Below are positions 17,631 to 26,126 of a stretch of 64,000 nt of DNA, in pieces. The stretch is from NCBI GenBank assembly GCA_035571835.1, contig DATNBU010000008.1, positions 186,001 to 250,000 on the forward strand, given 5' to 3'. This DNA comes from Candidatus Limnocylindrales bacterium. GTDB lineage: Bacteria > Desulfobacterota > Binatia > UBA1149 > CAITLU01. A model generated the notes under the pieces. That model ran no database searches. It saw only the letters and a list, made by a program, of their open reading frames with translations, and had not been told where the DNA came from. The position numbers and the translations under genes are program-made. How positions within the stretch are numbered: position 1 is the stretch's first letter; every line of letters starts with the position of its first letter.

Positions 17631-18221
17631 ATGAGTAACCGAATTCTGGTTTTCTACGGTTCGTACCGCTCCGACCGGATGGGAATCCGGCTTGCGGACT
17701 TCGTGGTCCGGGGGCTGCGCCGTCGCGGCGAGGATGTCGAGCTGATCGACGCCAAGGCGATCAACCTGCCGATGCTCGACCGCATGTACAAGGAGTATCC
17801 GAAAGGCGAAGCACCGCCGGCCCTCGAGCAGCTCGCGAACAAGATCCGTTCGGCCGACGGGTTCGTCTTCGTCACCGGCGAATACAACTGGGGCGTGCAG
17901 CCCGGACTGAAAAACCTGACGGATCATTTCCTGGAAGAGTGGTTCTGGCGCCCGGCTGCGATCGCAAGCTACTCGGCTGGTCGTTTCGCCGGAGCGCGCG
18001 CCGCAACCGCCTGGCACGGTACGCTGTCGGAGATGGGGATGATCGTAATCTCGAGCACGATCGCGGTTGGCCCCATTGCGCAAAGCCTGTCCGCTGAAGG
18101 CGAACCGCTCGGCGACGGCGGCAAGTCGCTCGAGCATGCGTTCCCGCGCTTCGCCGACGATCTCGTATGGTGGATCGAGGCCGCCAAAGCGCAGCGGCAG
18201 CGCAAGGCTCCGCCGTACTGA
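17631..18221 (+). CDS. NADPH-dependent FMN reductase family protein
   Basis: 196 aa, typical for the family. A flavodoxin-like fold is shown by the FMN phosphate loop near residues 8-18 (FYGSYRSDRMG), the segment INLPMLDRM and the isoalloxazine-contact loop GEYNWGVQPGLKN (about 83-95). It would reduce FMN or quinones with NAD(P)H in the cytosol. It sits between a VOC gene and a small membrane-protein gene (28 bases downstream), probably one transcript; what they share is not evident. Confidence 0.88.
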   Translation: MSNRILVFYGSYRSDRMGIRLADFVVRGLRRRGEDVELIDAKAINLPMLDRMYKEYPKGEAPPALEQLANKIRSADGFVFVTGEYNWGVQPGLKNLTDHFLEEWFWRPAAIASYSAGRFAGARAATAWHGTLSEMGMIVISSTIAVGPIAQSLSAEGEPLGDGGKSLEHAFPRFADDLVWWIEAAKAQRQRKAPPY

Positions 18222-18249
18222 TCGGCGTACTGGTCGCGTGACGAGATCT

Positions 18250-18840
18250 ATGGCCCGAAGCACCGGCATTGCCGTCGTCGTCCTGATCGGCGCGACCGTC
18301 GCAACGCTCTGCGATGCCAATCATGTCCGTACCGGGACGATCTCCTACCGCGACCCGTGGCTCTTCGGCCAGGCATGGTGGGTGTTTCCGGAATTCATTC
18401 TGACGTTTCTCGCGATGGTGGCCGGATACATACTGCTTGCCTCACGCGTCTCGCGGGCCATGCCGACGCAGCGGAGCCAGTCTGCCGGAAGCGTGCGGCC
18501 CTTTGTCGAATCGCTCGTGCTGTTCGCGTGCCTCTACCTGATCAGCGGATTCGCAAGTCGCGAGCCGGTGTTTCTGTGCTGGATCTTCTACGCGACATTC
18601 CTTGCGCGTTGGATCGTCAGCTACGAGCGGGCATGGCTGCTGCTGCTGGCGCTGCTGATGGGAATCGGAGGAATGGTCGGGGAGGGCCTCGTCGGCGCGA
18701 CGGGACTGGCCGCGTACCGTCACACCGACGTTTTTCACGCGCCGCTGTGGCTCGCAGGATTATACATGCACGGCGCTCTCGCGTTGCGGGAGAGCATGCG
18801 CTGCTTCGTGTACGGATCGTCGAACGGCCCGCGGAGTTGA
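18250..18840 (+). CDS. Small integral membrane protein, family not recognised
   Basis: 196 aa from ATG 18250. Five or so hydrophobic helices are visible (residues ~4-22, 35-62, 85-105, 115-140, 160-180), with a charged loop around residues 70-80. The strongest conserved-looking stretch is near the C-terminus: GEGLVGATGLAAYRH, then PLWLAGLYMHGALALRE. I do not recognise the family. It follows the FMN reductase by 28 bases and is likely cotranscribed. Convergent with the cupin gene that ends 20 bases downstream. Confidence 0.65.
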   Translation: MARSTGIAVVVLIGATVATLCDANHVRTGTISYRDPWLFGQAWWVFPEFILTFLAMVAGYILLASRVSRAMPTQRSQSAGSVRPFVESLVLFACLYLISGFASREPVFLCWIFYATFLARWIVSYERAWLLLLALLMGIGGMVGEGLVGATGLAAYRHTDVFHAPLWLAGLYMHGALALRESMRCFVYGSSNGPRS

Positions 18841-18860
18841 TTGCGTCTGCCAGCGTCTGC

Positions 18861-19226
18861 CTACGGGCGTGAGCCCGGCTCCGGTGCATTCGCCACCGCG
18901 TACTCCGCCTCGCCGCCGGTCGCCTGCTTGAGCTCGATCAGGATCTCGCGAAAGAAATCGTCGCTGGCATTGATCGCCGTCTCCGTGGCTCCGGGCGGCA
19001 CGAAGAACACGCTTCCGCGCTGCACGGGGATCTCGACGCGGCCGACGTTGTCGATCTCGGCATCGAGCCGTGAGCCTTCGAGCACGCATAGCAGGTACGG
19101 GAGATCGTGATGGTGACGGTCCGAGCATTCGCCGGGCGCGAGCGTCATCTCCCACACGCGAACGTGCTCGTTCTCGAACAGCAGTTTGTTGGCGACGTTG
19201 CCGAGCGGGCGATCATCGTGCGACAT
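18861..19226 (-). CDS. Cupin-domain protein
   Basis: 121 aa from ATG 19226, with GGAGG eight bases upstream; the longer open frame beyond this start is not coding. It is a single small beta-barrel: VRVWEMTLAPGE, then the metal-binding-type HHHDLPYLLCVLEG and, after a loop, IPVQRGSVFFVPPGATETAIN. The cluster of three His suggests a bound metal ion. Cupins of this size are often isomerases, sensors or of unknown role. Divergent from the LLM oxidoreductase gene, with a 138-base shared promoter region. Confidence 0.8.
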   Translation of the reverse strand: MSHDDRPLGNVANKLLFENEHVRVWEMTLAPGECSDRHHHDLPYLLCVLEGSRLDAEIDNVGRVEIPVQRGSVFFVPPGATETAINASDDFFREILIELKQATGGEAEYAVANAPEPGSRP

Positions 19227-19364
19227 GGCGGCCCTCCGGGATGAGCGTGTACAGGGCGGCCAGGCTTCTGTCATCCGGGACTTCGACGCCGGGCCATTGT
19301 GCAGTCGCCAGCAACGCGAGCGGATGCTAGGAACGACGGCCTCATCCGGCCCTGGAGTCCCGCC

Positions 19365-20372
19365 ATGAAACTCGGCGTTCTTCTGTTTCCCGCTCCCGGC
19401 GCGTCCTCCCAGCTCGCGCAGATGGTCGAAGGTCTCGGCTTCGACAGCCTCGTCTTTGCCGACACGCAGAACCTTACGCCGGAAGTCTGGGGCCAGCTCA
19501 TGCTGGCCGCGCGCGATACGAGCCGCATCGAGCTCGGTACCGGCGTAACCAATCCGGGAACTCGCGATGCTGCAGTGACCGCGTCGGCCGCGCTCGCGCT
19601 GCAGGTCGAGAGCGGCGGTCGTGCAATGTGCGCGATCGGGCGCGGTGACTCCTCGCTCGCCAAGATCGGACGCGAGCCGGTGCCGGTTGCCGAGCTCGAG
19701 CTCTACGTCCGGCGTCTGCAGGCCTACCTGCGCGGCGAAGAAGTCGACCGCGACGGCACGCCGAGCCGTCTCGAATGGTTCGCGGATGCGAAAGTCCCGA
19801 AGGTTCCGATCGAAGTCGCAGCGACCGGCAGGAAAGTCATCGAGATGGCCGCGCGCCATGCCGACCGCATCGTATTTGCGCTCGGCGCCGACGAAGTCCG
19901 GCTGCCGCGTGCGATCGAGACCGCAAGAGCCGCGGCAGCTGCCGCGGGACGCGATCCCGGCGAGCTTGAGCTCGGAGCGTGGATCAACTCCGTCGTGCAC
20001 GACGACATCGTCGCGGCGCGCGACGCCGTGCGCGGAGGACTTTCCGTGTTCGCGCACTTTTCCGGAATGAGCGGGATGAAGACCGAGTCGATGGACCCGA
20101 CGCTGCGCGAAGCCGCCGAGCACCTCGGCCGCAGTTACGATCATCGCGGGCACGGCCGCGCCGACGCCGACCACGCACAAAAGCTCAGCGACGAGTTCAT
20201 CGACAATTTCGCGATCGTCGGGCCGGCAGAAGCCGCGCGAGAGCGCTTCGAACGGCTTCGCGACCTCGGCCTCGACTTCTGCCGCGTGGTGCCGGGCTCG
20301 CGCGATGCTCCCGGCGAGATCCTTGGTCCGTCGATGATGTCGATCGCTACCATCCGGGCTGCGATCGCCTGA
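19365..20372 (+). CDS. LLM-class flavin-dependent oxidoreductase (F420-type)
   Basis: 335 aa from ATG 19365. The start is typical of bacterial luciferase-like TIM barrels: KLGVLLFPAPGA, FDSLVFADTQN, IELGTGVTNPGTRDAAVTA, then AMCAIGRGDSSLAKIG and VPIEVAATGRKVIEMAA. The late segment DNFAIVGPAEAARERF is also a family landmark. Close relatives use coenzyme F420 (N5,N10-methylene-tetrahydromethanopterin reductase-like), but cofactor choice (F420 or FMN) cannot be settled here and no F420 genes are in the window. Cytosolic. Divergent from the cupin gene. Confidence 0.85.
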   Translation: MKLGVLLFPAPGASSQLAQMVEGLGFDSLVFADTQNLTPEVWGQLMLAARDTSRIELGTGVTNPGTRDAAVTASAALALQVESGGRAMCAIGRGDSSLAKIGREPVPVAELELYVRRLQAYLRGEEVDRDGTPSRLEWFADAKVPKVPIEVAATGRKVIEMAARHADRIVFALGADEVRLPRAIETARAAAAAAGRDPGELELGAWINSVVHDDIVAARDAVRGGLSVFAHFSGMSGMKTESMDPTLREAAEHLGRSYDHRGHGRADADHAQKLSDEFIDNFAIVGPAEAARERFERLRDLGLDFCRVVPGSRDAPGEILGPSMMSIATIRAAIA

Positions 20373-20527
20373 GCACGAGATCACTTGCCGGTCGGACCGA
20401 GGCTGGCAGGAGTTCGTGCGTGCAGGTTCGGGAATGCGGCACGGGTGGCGTTGCTCTTGTGACGACGCGTGACGCCGTAGTACAAAGCGCGACTTTGTCC
20501 GCTGCGAAACACCTCACGCGGTAACCT

Positions 20528-23500
20528 ATGAAACTTTGGTCGTCCTACTATTCGCTCCTGCTTCTTGCTTGTCTCGGTGCCGCGAGCCCATCGGGCGCAG
20601 CCGAACCCGGACCGGTCGGCGACGAGTTCCTGGCCGGCAACGTCGTGCTTCCGGATTCGCAGGAGGCGTTCGCGCTCTGTCGCGATGGAAACGGAACGAC
20701 CAATCGCCTGCGTTCGATTCCGGCGGAGACTGCGGGTGATCCGGCTCGTATTTTCGTCGAACGAACCGATTCGACCGGGACTTCACTGCCGTCGATTCCG
20801 CTCGACTCGGAAGTCTGGAGCACGTGGATCCGCTGCACGCGCGCGGGAACGTTCCTCGTCGGACAGGAGCTGCCGGACTACAGCCGTACGACTGCGCGGA
20901 TCCGGACTTTCGATGCAGCCGGACAGCAACTCGGAGACTTCACGACCCGGCCGAATCAGCTGACCTTCACCATGGCCGTGCATGCGACCGCCGGCCTGTT
21001 CGCGATCGAATGGACGACCGGCGACGACGGAGACCTCGTTACCGGACAGTGGCTCGACTACGACGGTGAGCCGCGCACCTCCGCTGTTCGTCTGACCAAT
21101 CCGTACGACCGACGCACGTGGCCGCAAATGCCCGCAATCGACGAAGCGGGCAACGTGCTCGTCACGTGGATCGTCAACGATCCGGAAAACTGGGGTAACG
21201 GACCCGTAAAGGCGCGGATGATCGACGTGGCCGGCAGCGTACTCGGCCCCGTGATCGATGTAAGCGACGGATTCGCTGCGGAGACGTACGAGGCAGGAAC
21301 GACGACGAACGAGACTCCCGGACTTTTCACGGTGTACTGGTATTCGCCGCTGCAGGGAGGTCGCGTCGGGCGGGTCATCAGCGTCGATCCCGACGCGATT
21401 GCACCGCCAACGACGACAACGACGCTGCCGCCGAGCGACGATGCGCCGCAGTTCGGTCCAGAGCGCAAGATCGGAATCGAGTTGGCTCCCGCGGGAAAAG
21501 ATCTGCTGACCTCCGACGGCGCCGGCAATTGGCTGCGCCGCTCGCTTTTGTTCTTCCATTCGTATGACGACCATCTGGACGGATACTTCGTATTCGCACG
21601 CTCGAGAGACAACGGCCGTCACTGGGTCCCCGGCAACCCCGCGAGTCTGGATATGAGCGGCCAGGAGATGGCGGCAGCGCCGGACGGCACAACGATGATT
21701 TCCGAAGCGAGAGGAGAGGGGAACGTGCGCGTGGTCATCTCGAGCAGCAGCGGAGTTGACTGGGACCACGAGACGTACGCAGTCCCCGCATCGCTTCCGT
21801 GGTCGTTCGCAGAGTTTTCTTTCTGGTCGAGCCAGAGCGCGATCGCGACCGACGGTTCAGGGACGTGGGCGGTCGCATGGGTGGTGTCCGCGAGTCAGCG
21901 CGGCGACTGGCCACGACTGCAGGAGCAAGCCGTGTTTGCCGCTTTCAGCAACGACAACGGAGCGAGCTGGAGCCCGGGGCAGCAGATCTGGCTCGGCAAA
22001 TCGGAGACCGGCGTCGACATCAGCGTCGATACCAACGGCCAAGGCACGTGGGTCGTCGCATGGCAGACCGTCGAGAACCATGCGATCTGGTCCGCTCGAA
22101 CGACGAGCACGAGTCGTACGTGGGAGGCCCCCGAGCGTCTGCTTCAGCTCGAAGGATTGGGGTACTACGACCGCACGTGGTTCGACTTCAGTCCGAATGT
22201 GCCCGTGGGATCACTGGATCTACGCCATGCCGACGCTGACCGCTGGCTGATCTCTTTCGCGAGCAGGTCGGTCTCTTCCGACGATGCCGACGGTGACATT
22301 TTCGTGCTGCGATCCGAGGACGACGGTGTGAGCTGGTCCCAGCCGCTGGCCGTCAACGGCTATGCAGGTACCGACGGCGCCACCGACGACAGTCCCTCGC
22401 TTGCCATCGATGCTGCCGGCGAGGCGATGGTCGTGTGGAGATCCTACGACTCTCTCGGAGGCCGCATCGGCACCGACGCGGATATTCTTCGCGCGACTTC
22501 GACGGACGCAGGAGCAACCTGGAGCTGGCCGGCAGCGGTCAACGCCGGAGCGTCCGCCGATTCGGCGATCGAGGATTCGCCCCTCGTCGCCGCGGGTCAA
22601 AACGGTGCGTGGCTTGCGATGTGGCAGAGCCACGAGTTTGTCTCTCAATACGCAGAGCCGCCCCGATGGACGGAGCGCAATCTGATGCTCGCCGCCGCGG
22701 ACTTCCACTGCGGCGACGGCAACGTCGACCAAGCCGAAGAGTGCGACGACGGAAATGACATCAGCGGCGACGGTTGCGACAGCAACTGCACGGTCAGCGG
22801 CTGCGGCAACGGCATCCTCAACGACGGCGAGGAATGCGACGACGGCAACGACCTGTCCGATGACGAATGCGTCGAAGGCTGCCGCATCGCGACGTGCGGC
22901 GACGGATTCCGGCTTCCGTTCGTCGAGTCCTGCGACAACGGTGCCACGACGTTCGACGGCCCGTGTCTGCCCGGCTGCGTCCGCGCCCAGTGCGGCGACG
23001 GCTACGTCGAGGCAGGCATCGAGTCCTGCGACGATGGGAATTCCTCTAACGACGACGGCTGTACGACCGGCTGCCGGCCGGCGCGCTGCGGTGACGGTTT
23101 TCTGTGGAGTGGTCACGAAGAGTGCGACGATCAGAACACCAGCGACTACGACGGCTGCGTCGCGGGTTGCCGCCTTGCGACTTGCGGCGACGGCTACGTG
23201 TCGCTCGGCGTGGAAGAATGCGACCCGGCCAGGCCGCCGATTCCGTTCCATCCGTGTCAGAACGACTGCCGGTTCGTACCTCTTTGCGACGATGACCAGT
23301 TTCAGTCCTCGTACTCGGCGTCGGATGCGCTGACTGTCCTTCGTTGTGCGGTGGGCCTCGCCAACGAGTGTTCGATCGCCGTCTGTGACCTGAACGGCAA
23401 TGGAACGGTTACGGTGATCGATGCGCAGATGGCGCTCAGGGTTGCCGTGCAGGGACTGCCGCATCGCACCTGTGCGCCGGTGGCCGATGCTTCCACGACG

Positions 23501-23848
23501 GTCGCCTTTTCTTTCGATGACCGGAGCACGTTCGGATCAATGCAGTTCGCCGTCAGCTTCCCGCCCGAGCTCGGTACGTTCCGGGACGACCACGGACGAA
23601 ACGATTGCAGCAGCCACCTGCTGGGCGTTTTTTCCGCGGCCGGTGCACCGGAGACGGCAGACCTGATGGTCGGAAGCATCTCGCTGAACGGCTTCAAGGG
23701 GCCGGCCGAGATTATGTCCTGCACGTTCCATTTTTCGCGCCACAGCCCACCGGAGGCGCGCGATTTCAGGATTCATCTTCTCGACGCGACCGGCATCGAT
23801 GGATTGCCTTACGACGGGAGCCCGAAGCTGCACGTGACGCTGCGTTAA
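20528..23848 (+). CDS. Large secreted sialidase-like protein with six DUF4215 repeats, dockerin-like and cohesin-like ends
   Basis: 1106 aa. Signal peptide about residues 1-25. Residues ~30-715 are beta-propeller-like, with Asp-box (BNR) type turns (SRDNGRHWVPG, SNDNGASWSPG, SEDDGVSWSQP, STDAGATWSWP), as in sialidase-like exo-alpha-glycosidases and their non-enzymatic relatives; a Thr-rich linker lies near residue 300. Residues ~728-918 hold six Cys repeats (CGDGxx...ECDDGN...GC...C). Residues ~925-982 carry a dockerin-like EF-hand pair (SDALTVLRCAVG; DLNGNGTVTVIDAQMALR). The last ~120 residues look like a cohesin/carbohydrate-binding beta-sandwich. Catalytic sialidase residues are not evident. 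A surface role is inferred. Confidence 0.82.
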   Translation: MKLWSSYYSLLLLACLGAASPSGAAEPGPVGDEFLAGNVVLPDSQEAFALCRDGNGTTNRLRSIPAETAGDPARIFVERTDSTGTSLPSIPLDSEVWSTWIRCTRAGTFLVGQELPDYSRTTARIRTFDAAGQQLGDFTTRPNQLTFTMAVHATAGLFAIEWTTGDDGDLVTGQWLDYDGEPRTSAVRLTNPYDRRTWPQMPAIDEAGNVLVTWIVNDPENWGNGPVKARMIDVAGSVLGPVIDVSDGFAAETYEAGTTTNETPGLFTVYWYSPLQGGRVGRVISVDPDAIAPPTTTTTLPPSDDAPQFGPERKIGIELAPAGKDLLTSDGAGNWLRRSLLFFHSYDDHLDGYFVFARSRDNGRHWVPGNPASLDMSGQEMAAAPDGTTMISEARGEGNVRVVISSSSGVDWDHETYAVPASLPWSFAEFSFWSSQSAIATDGSGTWAVAWVVSASQRGDWPRLQEQAVFAAFSNDNGASWSPGQQIWLGKSETGVDISVDTNGQGTWVVAWQTVENHAIWSARTTSTSRTWEAPERLLQLEGLGYYDRTWFDFSPNVPVGSLDLRHADADRWLISFASRSVSSDDADGDIFVLRSEDDGVSWSQPLAVNGYAGTDGATDDSPSLAIDAAGEAMVVWRSYDSLGGRIGTDADILRATSTDAGATWSWPAAVNAGASADSAIEDSPLVAAGQNGAWLAMWQSHEFVSQYAEPPRWTERNLMLAAADFHCGDGNVDQAEECDDGNDISGDGCDSNCTVSGCGNGILNDGEECDDGNDLSDDECVEGCRIATCGDGFRLPFVESCDNGATTFDGPCLPGCVRAQCGDGYVEAGIESCDDGNSSNDDGCTTGCRPARCGDGFLWSGHEECDDQNTSDYDGCVAGCRLATCGDGYVSLGVEECDPARPPIPFHPCQNDCRFVPLCDDDQFQSSYSASDALTVLRCAVGLANECSIAVCDLNGNGTVTVIDAQMALRVAVQGLPHRTCAPVADASTTVAFSFDDRSTFGSMQFAVSFPPELGTFRDDHGRNDCSSHLLGVFSAAGAPETADLMVGSISLNGFKGPAEIMSCTFHFSRHSPPEARDFRIHLLDATGIDGLPYDGSPKLHVTLR

Positions 23849-23852
23849 TTCT

Positions 23853-24584
23853 TCAGCGTTCGCGCGCCTCGAGGTTTCGGGCGAGCGATATCTCGCCGAG
23901 CGGCTCGCGGTGCTTGACGCGAAGGCTCTCGGCCCAGGCGCGCGCAAAGTCCTGCTGGAAATGCCAGTTGATCGCCGCGGTGACGAGCACTGCGACGATG
24001 GCTCCGAGCGCGGCCAGCGCCATGTCTTTCTGCGCGTCCCACGGATCGCCCTGAGATCCGAGATAGGCGACGCCGAGATCTCCGCCGAAGAATTCGGCAG
24101 CGCCCCACTCGATGAGCTCGTAGAGCATCGACGTCGCCATGACGACGTCGAGCGGCAGGTAATAGCCCCAGAAACCTTTGGCGTCGGCCACGCGCACGAA
24201 GACTTCGCGCACGGGGTAGGCGAGCAGCAGACCGTAGCAGAGGTGTACGAAGCGGTCGTAATGGTTGCGGCCTTCGGCGGCCGGTGCGGCGCCGAGCGCC
24301 TCGAGCCAGTCGTGATACGGCACCAGCGCGTAGGTGTAGTGAGCGCCGACGGAATGCAGGCAAAGGAACGCGAAGATCAGCGTGTACGAAACTTTCGACA
24401 GCGGGAACGACCGGCTGGTGGCGACCAGGATGGCGACGCCGCCAAGCATCAGGGCGTTCTCGAGAAGCCAGTCCGCGCGGTCGTGCGGCGAGATTCCGAG
24501 GACTATCGTGATCAGCACCAGAAGCACGAACAGAACGAGCGGATAGGACCGGCGGGAGACCTGGATTTGCGTGGATTGCGGCAC
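23853..24584 (-). CDS. yjdF: DUF2238 inner-membrane protein (YjdF family)
   Basis: 243 aa with about six membrane helices. It matches the DUF2238/YjdF family closely: HSVGAHYTYALVPYHDW, then NHYDRFVHLCYGLLLAYPVRE, YYLPLDVVMATSMLYELIEW and the signature AYLGSQGDPWDAQKDM. His, Asp and Glu within helices are conserved in the family, but its function is unknown. Convergent with the 1106-aa gene (four bases between stop codons) and 165 bases downstream of a Cys-rich secreted gene on the same strand. Confidence 0.88.
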   Translation of the reverse strand: MPQSTQIQVSRRSYPLVLFVLLVLITIVLGISPHDRADWLLENALMLGGVAILVATSRSFPLSKVSYTLIFAFLCLHSVGAHYTYALVPYHDWLEALGAAPAAEGRNHYDRFVHLCYGLLLAYPVREVFVRVADAKGFWGYYLPLDVVMATSMLYELIEWGAAEFFGGDLGVAYLGSQGDPWDAQKDMALAALGAIVAVLVTAAINWHFQQDFARAWAESLRVKHREPLGEISLARNLEARER

Positions 24585-24749
24585 GCGCCGGTTATCCCCG
24601 GTTTCACGCCATCAGCAAAGCGGCGCTTCTTTCGGAAATCCCGGCGGCCGGCTGGATCGGGCTCACGTGCGCGGCCCGGGCCGTCACTCGCGAATCGATG
24701 ATTTACGCGTGGAGGGGCGGACGATCCGTACGCCCGGTTCTCCCGCCGA

Positions 24750-26042
24750 TTACTTGCACGCGCACGCGCGATGGACATCCGAGAAGACGCTCGTCGCATC
24801 CGTGTCGGGAGTTCCGCAGCGCGCACGATATCCGTACTCCAGGTTCACACCGCAGCCGAGGCCGGTCGTGCAGGATCCTCCCGGGTTGTCGAGCACGTCG
24901 CCGGTGGTGCCGAGGGCATCGAGGATCGAGATACAGTTCGAATCCGTGCCGGCGCTGCCGGCCACGGTTTTGGTCTTGTCGTCATAAACCATTCCGAACG
25001 CTGCGCAGGTGCTGTTGCAGTCGGCCGCGGCCGCGCCGAGCAGCCAGCATCCGCCGCCGAACGTGACGCCGGAAGGCGGACACGTCGAGCATCCGCTCAC
25101 GTTGAAGTCGCAATCCACGGTGCATGCGAGCGTGCCGCTCATGTTGAAGGACGAACAGGTGTACCCGTCGAGCGCCGCTCCGTCGCATTGCTCGCCGGCG
25201 GCATTGACCACGCCGTCGCCGCAGACCGGAATGTCCGTGCTTCCGGCGACGATCTCCGTGACCTCGGTCGCCTGGGCCGAGATGTAATTTCCGACATCCA
25301 GTCCGGTCATGTTGTCGGGGCACGTTCCCTGTCCGACTTCTTCGGCTGCATTCCATTTTTCGCTGAACTTCGTATCGCACTTGGTGTAGTCCGGCGCGCC
25401 GCCTTTGCTGAGTGCCGTCGCGTCGGCCTTCTTCCGGCATGCGTAGTAGGCCCCTGCGGCCTTGTTCTTCCCGGCGCGGCATTTGTCGCCGTTGCTCACG
25501 GCTGTAGCCGACGCCTGCTGCGCAGGCGCCACGGCCGGAGAAGGAGTCGTGGTGCACGCGCTTACGTTGAAGTCGCAGCCCGCCGTGCAGGCGAGCGTCC
25601 CGTAAAAGCCGAACGATGCGCAGGTGTGTCCGTCGAGGTCGCTGCCGTCACAGTGCTCGCCGACCGTATTGATCACGCCATCGCCGCAGCTCGGGAAGCC
25701 GTTGCCGGCAAGAACGCCGGCGGTGTTGGTGGCCTGACCTGCGATGTACGAGGCGGCGCTTGCGGGCAGCGCAACGTTGTCGGGACAGTCCGCGGTTCCT
25801 TCTGTCTCGGCATCCGTCCACTTGTCGGTAAATTTGGACGTGCAGGTGCTGTAGTCGGGAGTACCGCCTTTGGCGACCGCTTTGGCCTCGAGCTTTTCGC
25901 GACACGCGTAATATGCTCCGGCGACCTTGTTCTTGCTCGCCTTGCACTTGTCGGCTGCCGACGGGGTGGCCAGCGCAGTGCCCGCAGTCAGAACGACCGC
26001 TGCCGCCAAAGCTGCGTTCCACGTTTTCATCGATGTCTTCAT
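24750..26042 (-). CDS. Secreted protein with duplicated helical/Cys modules and a C-terminal CACK module
   Basis: 430 aa from ATG 26042, with GGAGGAG about 11 bases upstream. Signal peptide residues 1-25. Two tandem copies of one ~140-residue unit follow: residues ~28-162 (DKCKASKNKVAGAYYACREK ... CPDN ... CGDGVINTVGEHCDG ... CTAGCDFNVSAC) and ~184-317 (DKCRAGKNKAAGAYYACRKK ... CGDGVVNAAGEQCDG ... CTVDCDFNVSGC), joined by a Pro/Ala linker. The C-terminal module (~320-430) has GGCWLLG, NSTCAAFGMVYDDKTKTVAG, GLGCGVN and final RACACK. The internal duplication is recent in appearance. The gene follows the 1030-aa gene by 84 bases on the same strand, so it may be a third member of that transcript. 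Confidence 0.85.
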   Translation of the reverse strand: MKTSMKTWNAALAAAVVLTAGTALATPSAADKCKASKNKVAGAYYACREKLEAKAVAKGGTPDYSTCTSKFTDKWTDAETEGTADCPDNVALPASAASYIAGQATNTAGVLAGNGFPSCGDGVINTVGEHCDGSDLDGHTCASFGFYGTLACTAGCDFNVSACTTTPSPAVAPAQQASATAVSNGDKCRAGKNKAAGAYYACRKKADATALSKGGAPDYTKCDTKFSEKWNAAEEVGQGTCPDNMTGLDVGNYISAQATEVTEIVAGSTDIPVCGDGVVNAAGEQCDGAALDGYTCSSFNMSGTLACTVDCDFNVSGCSTCPPSGVTFGGGCWLLGAAAADCNSTCAAFGMVYDDKTKTVAGSAGTDSNCISILDALGTTGDVLDNPGGSCTTGLGCGVNLEYGYRARCGTPDTDATSVFSDVHRACACK

Positions 26043-26126
26043 GAGAGATCTCTCCTCCCGCTTCTACGGCCCGTGTCCGTCCGGCGCGGGCACTCCATCC
26101 CGAGCGTGCCGCGCCCGTCGTGCTTC

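Noticed and set aside
20528-23848. Cellulosome component
   Set aside because: One dockerin-like and one cohesin-like segment in the same chain, with no scaffoldin or cellulase in the window, do not make a cellulosome.
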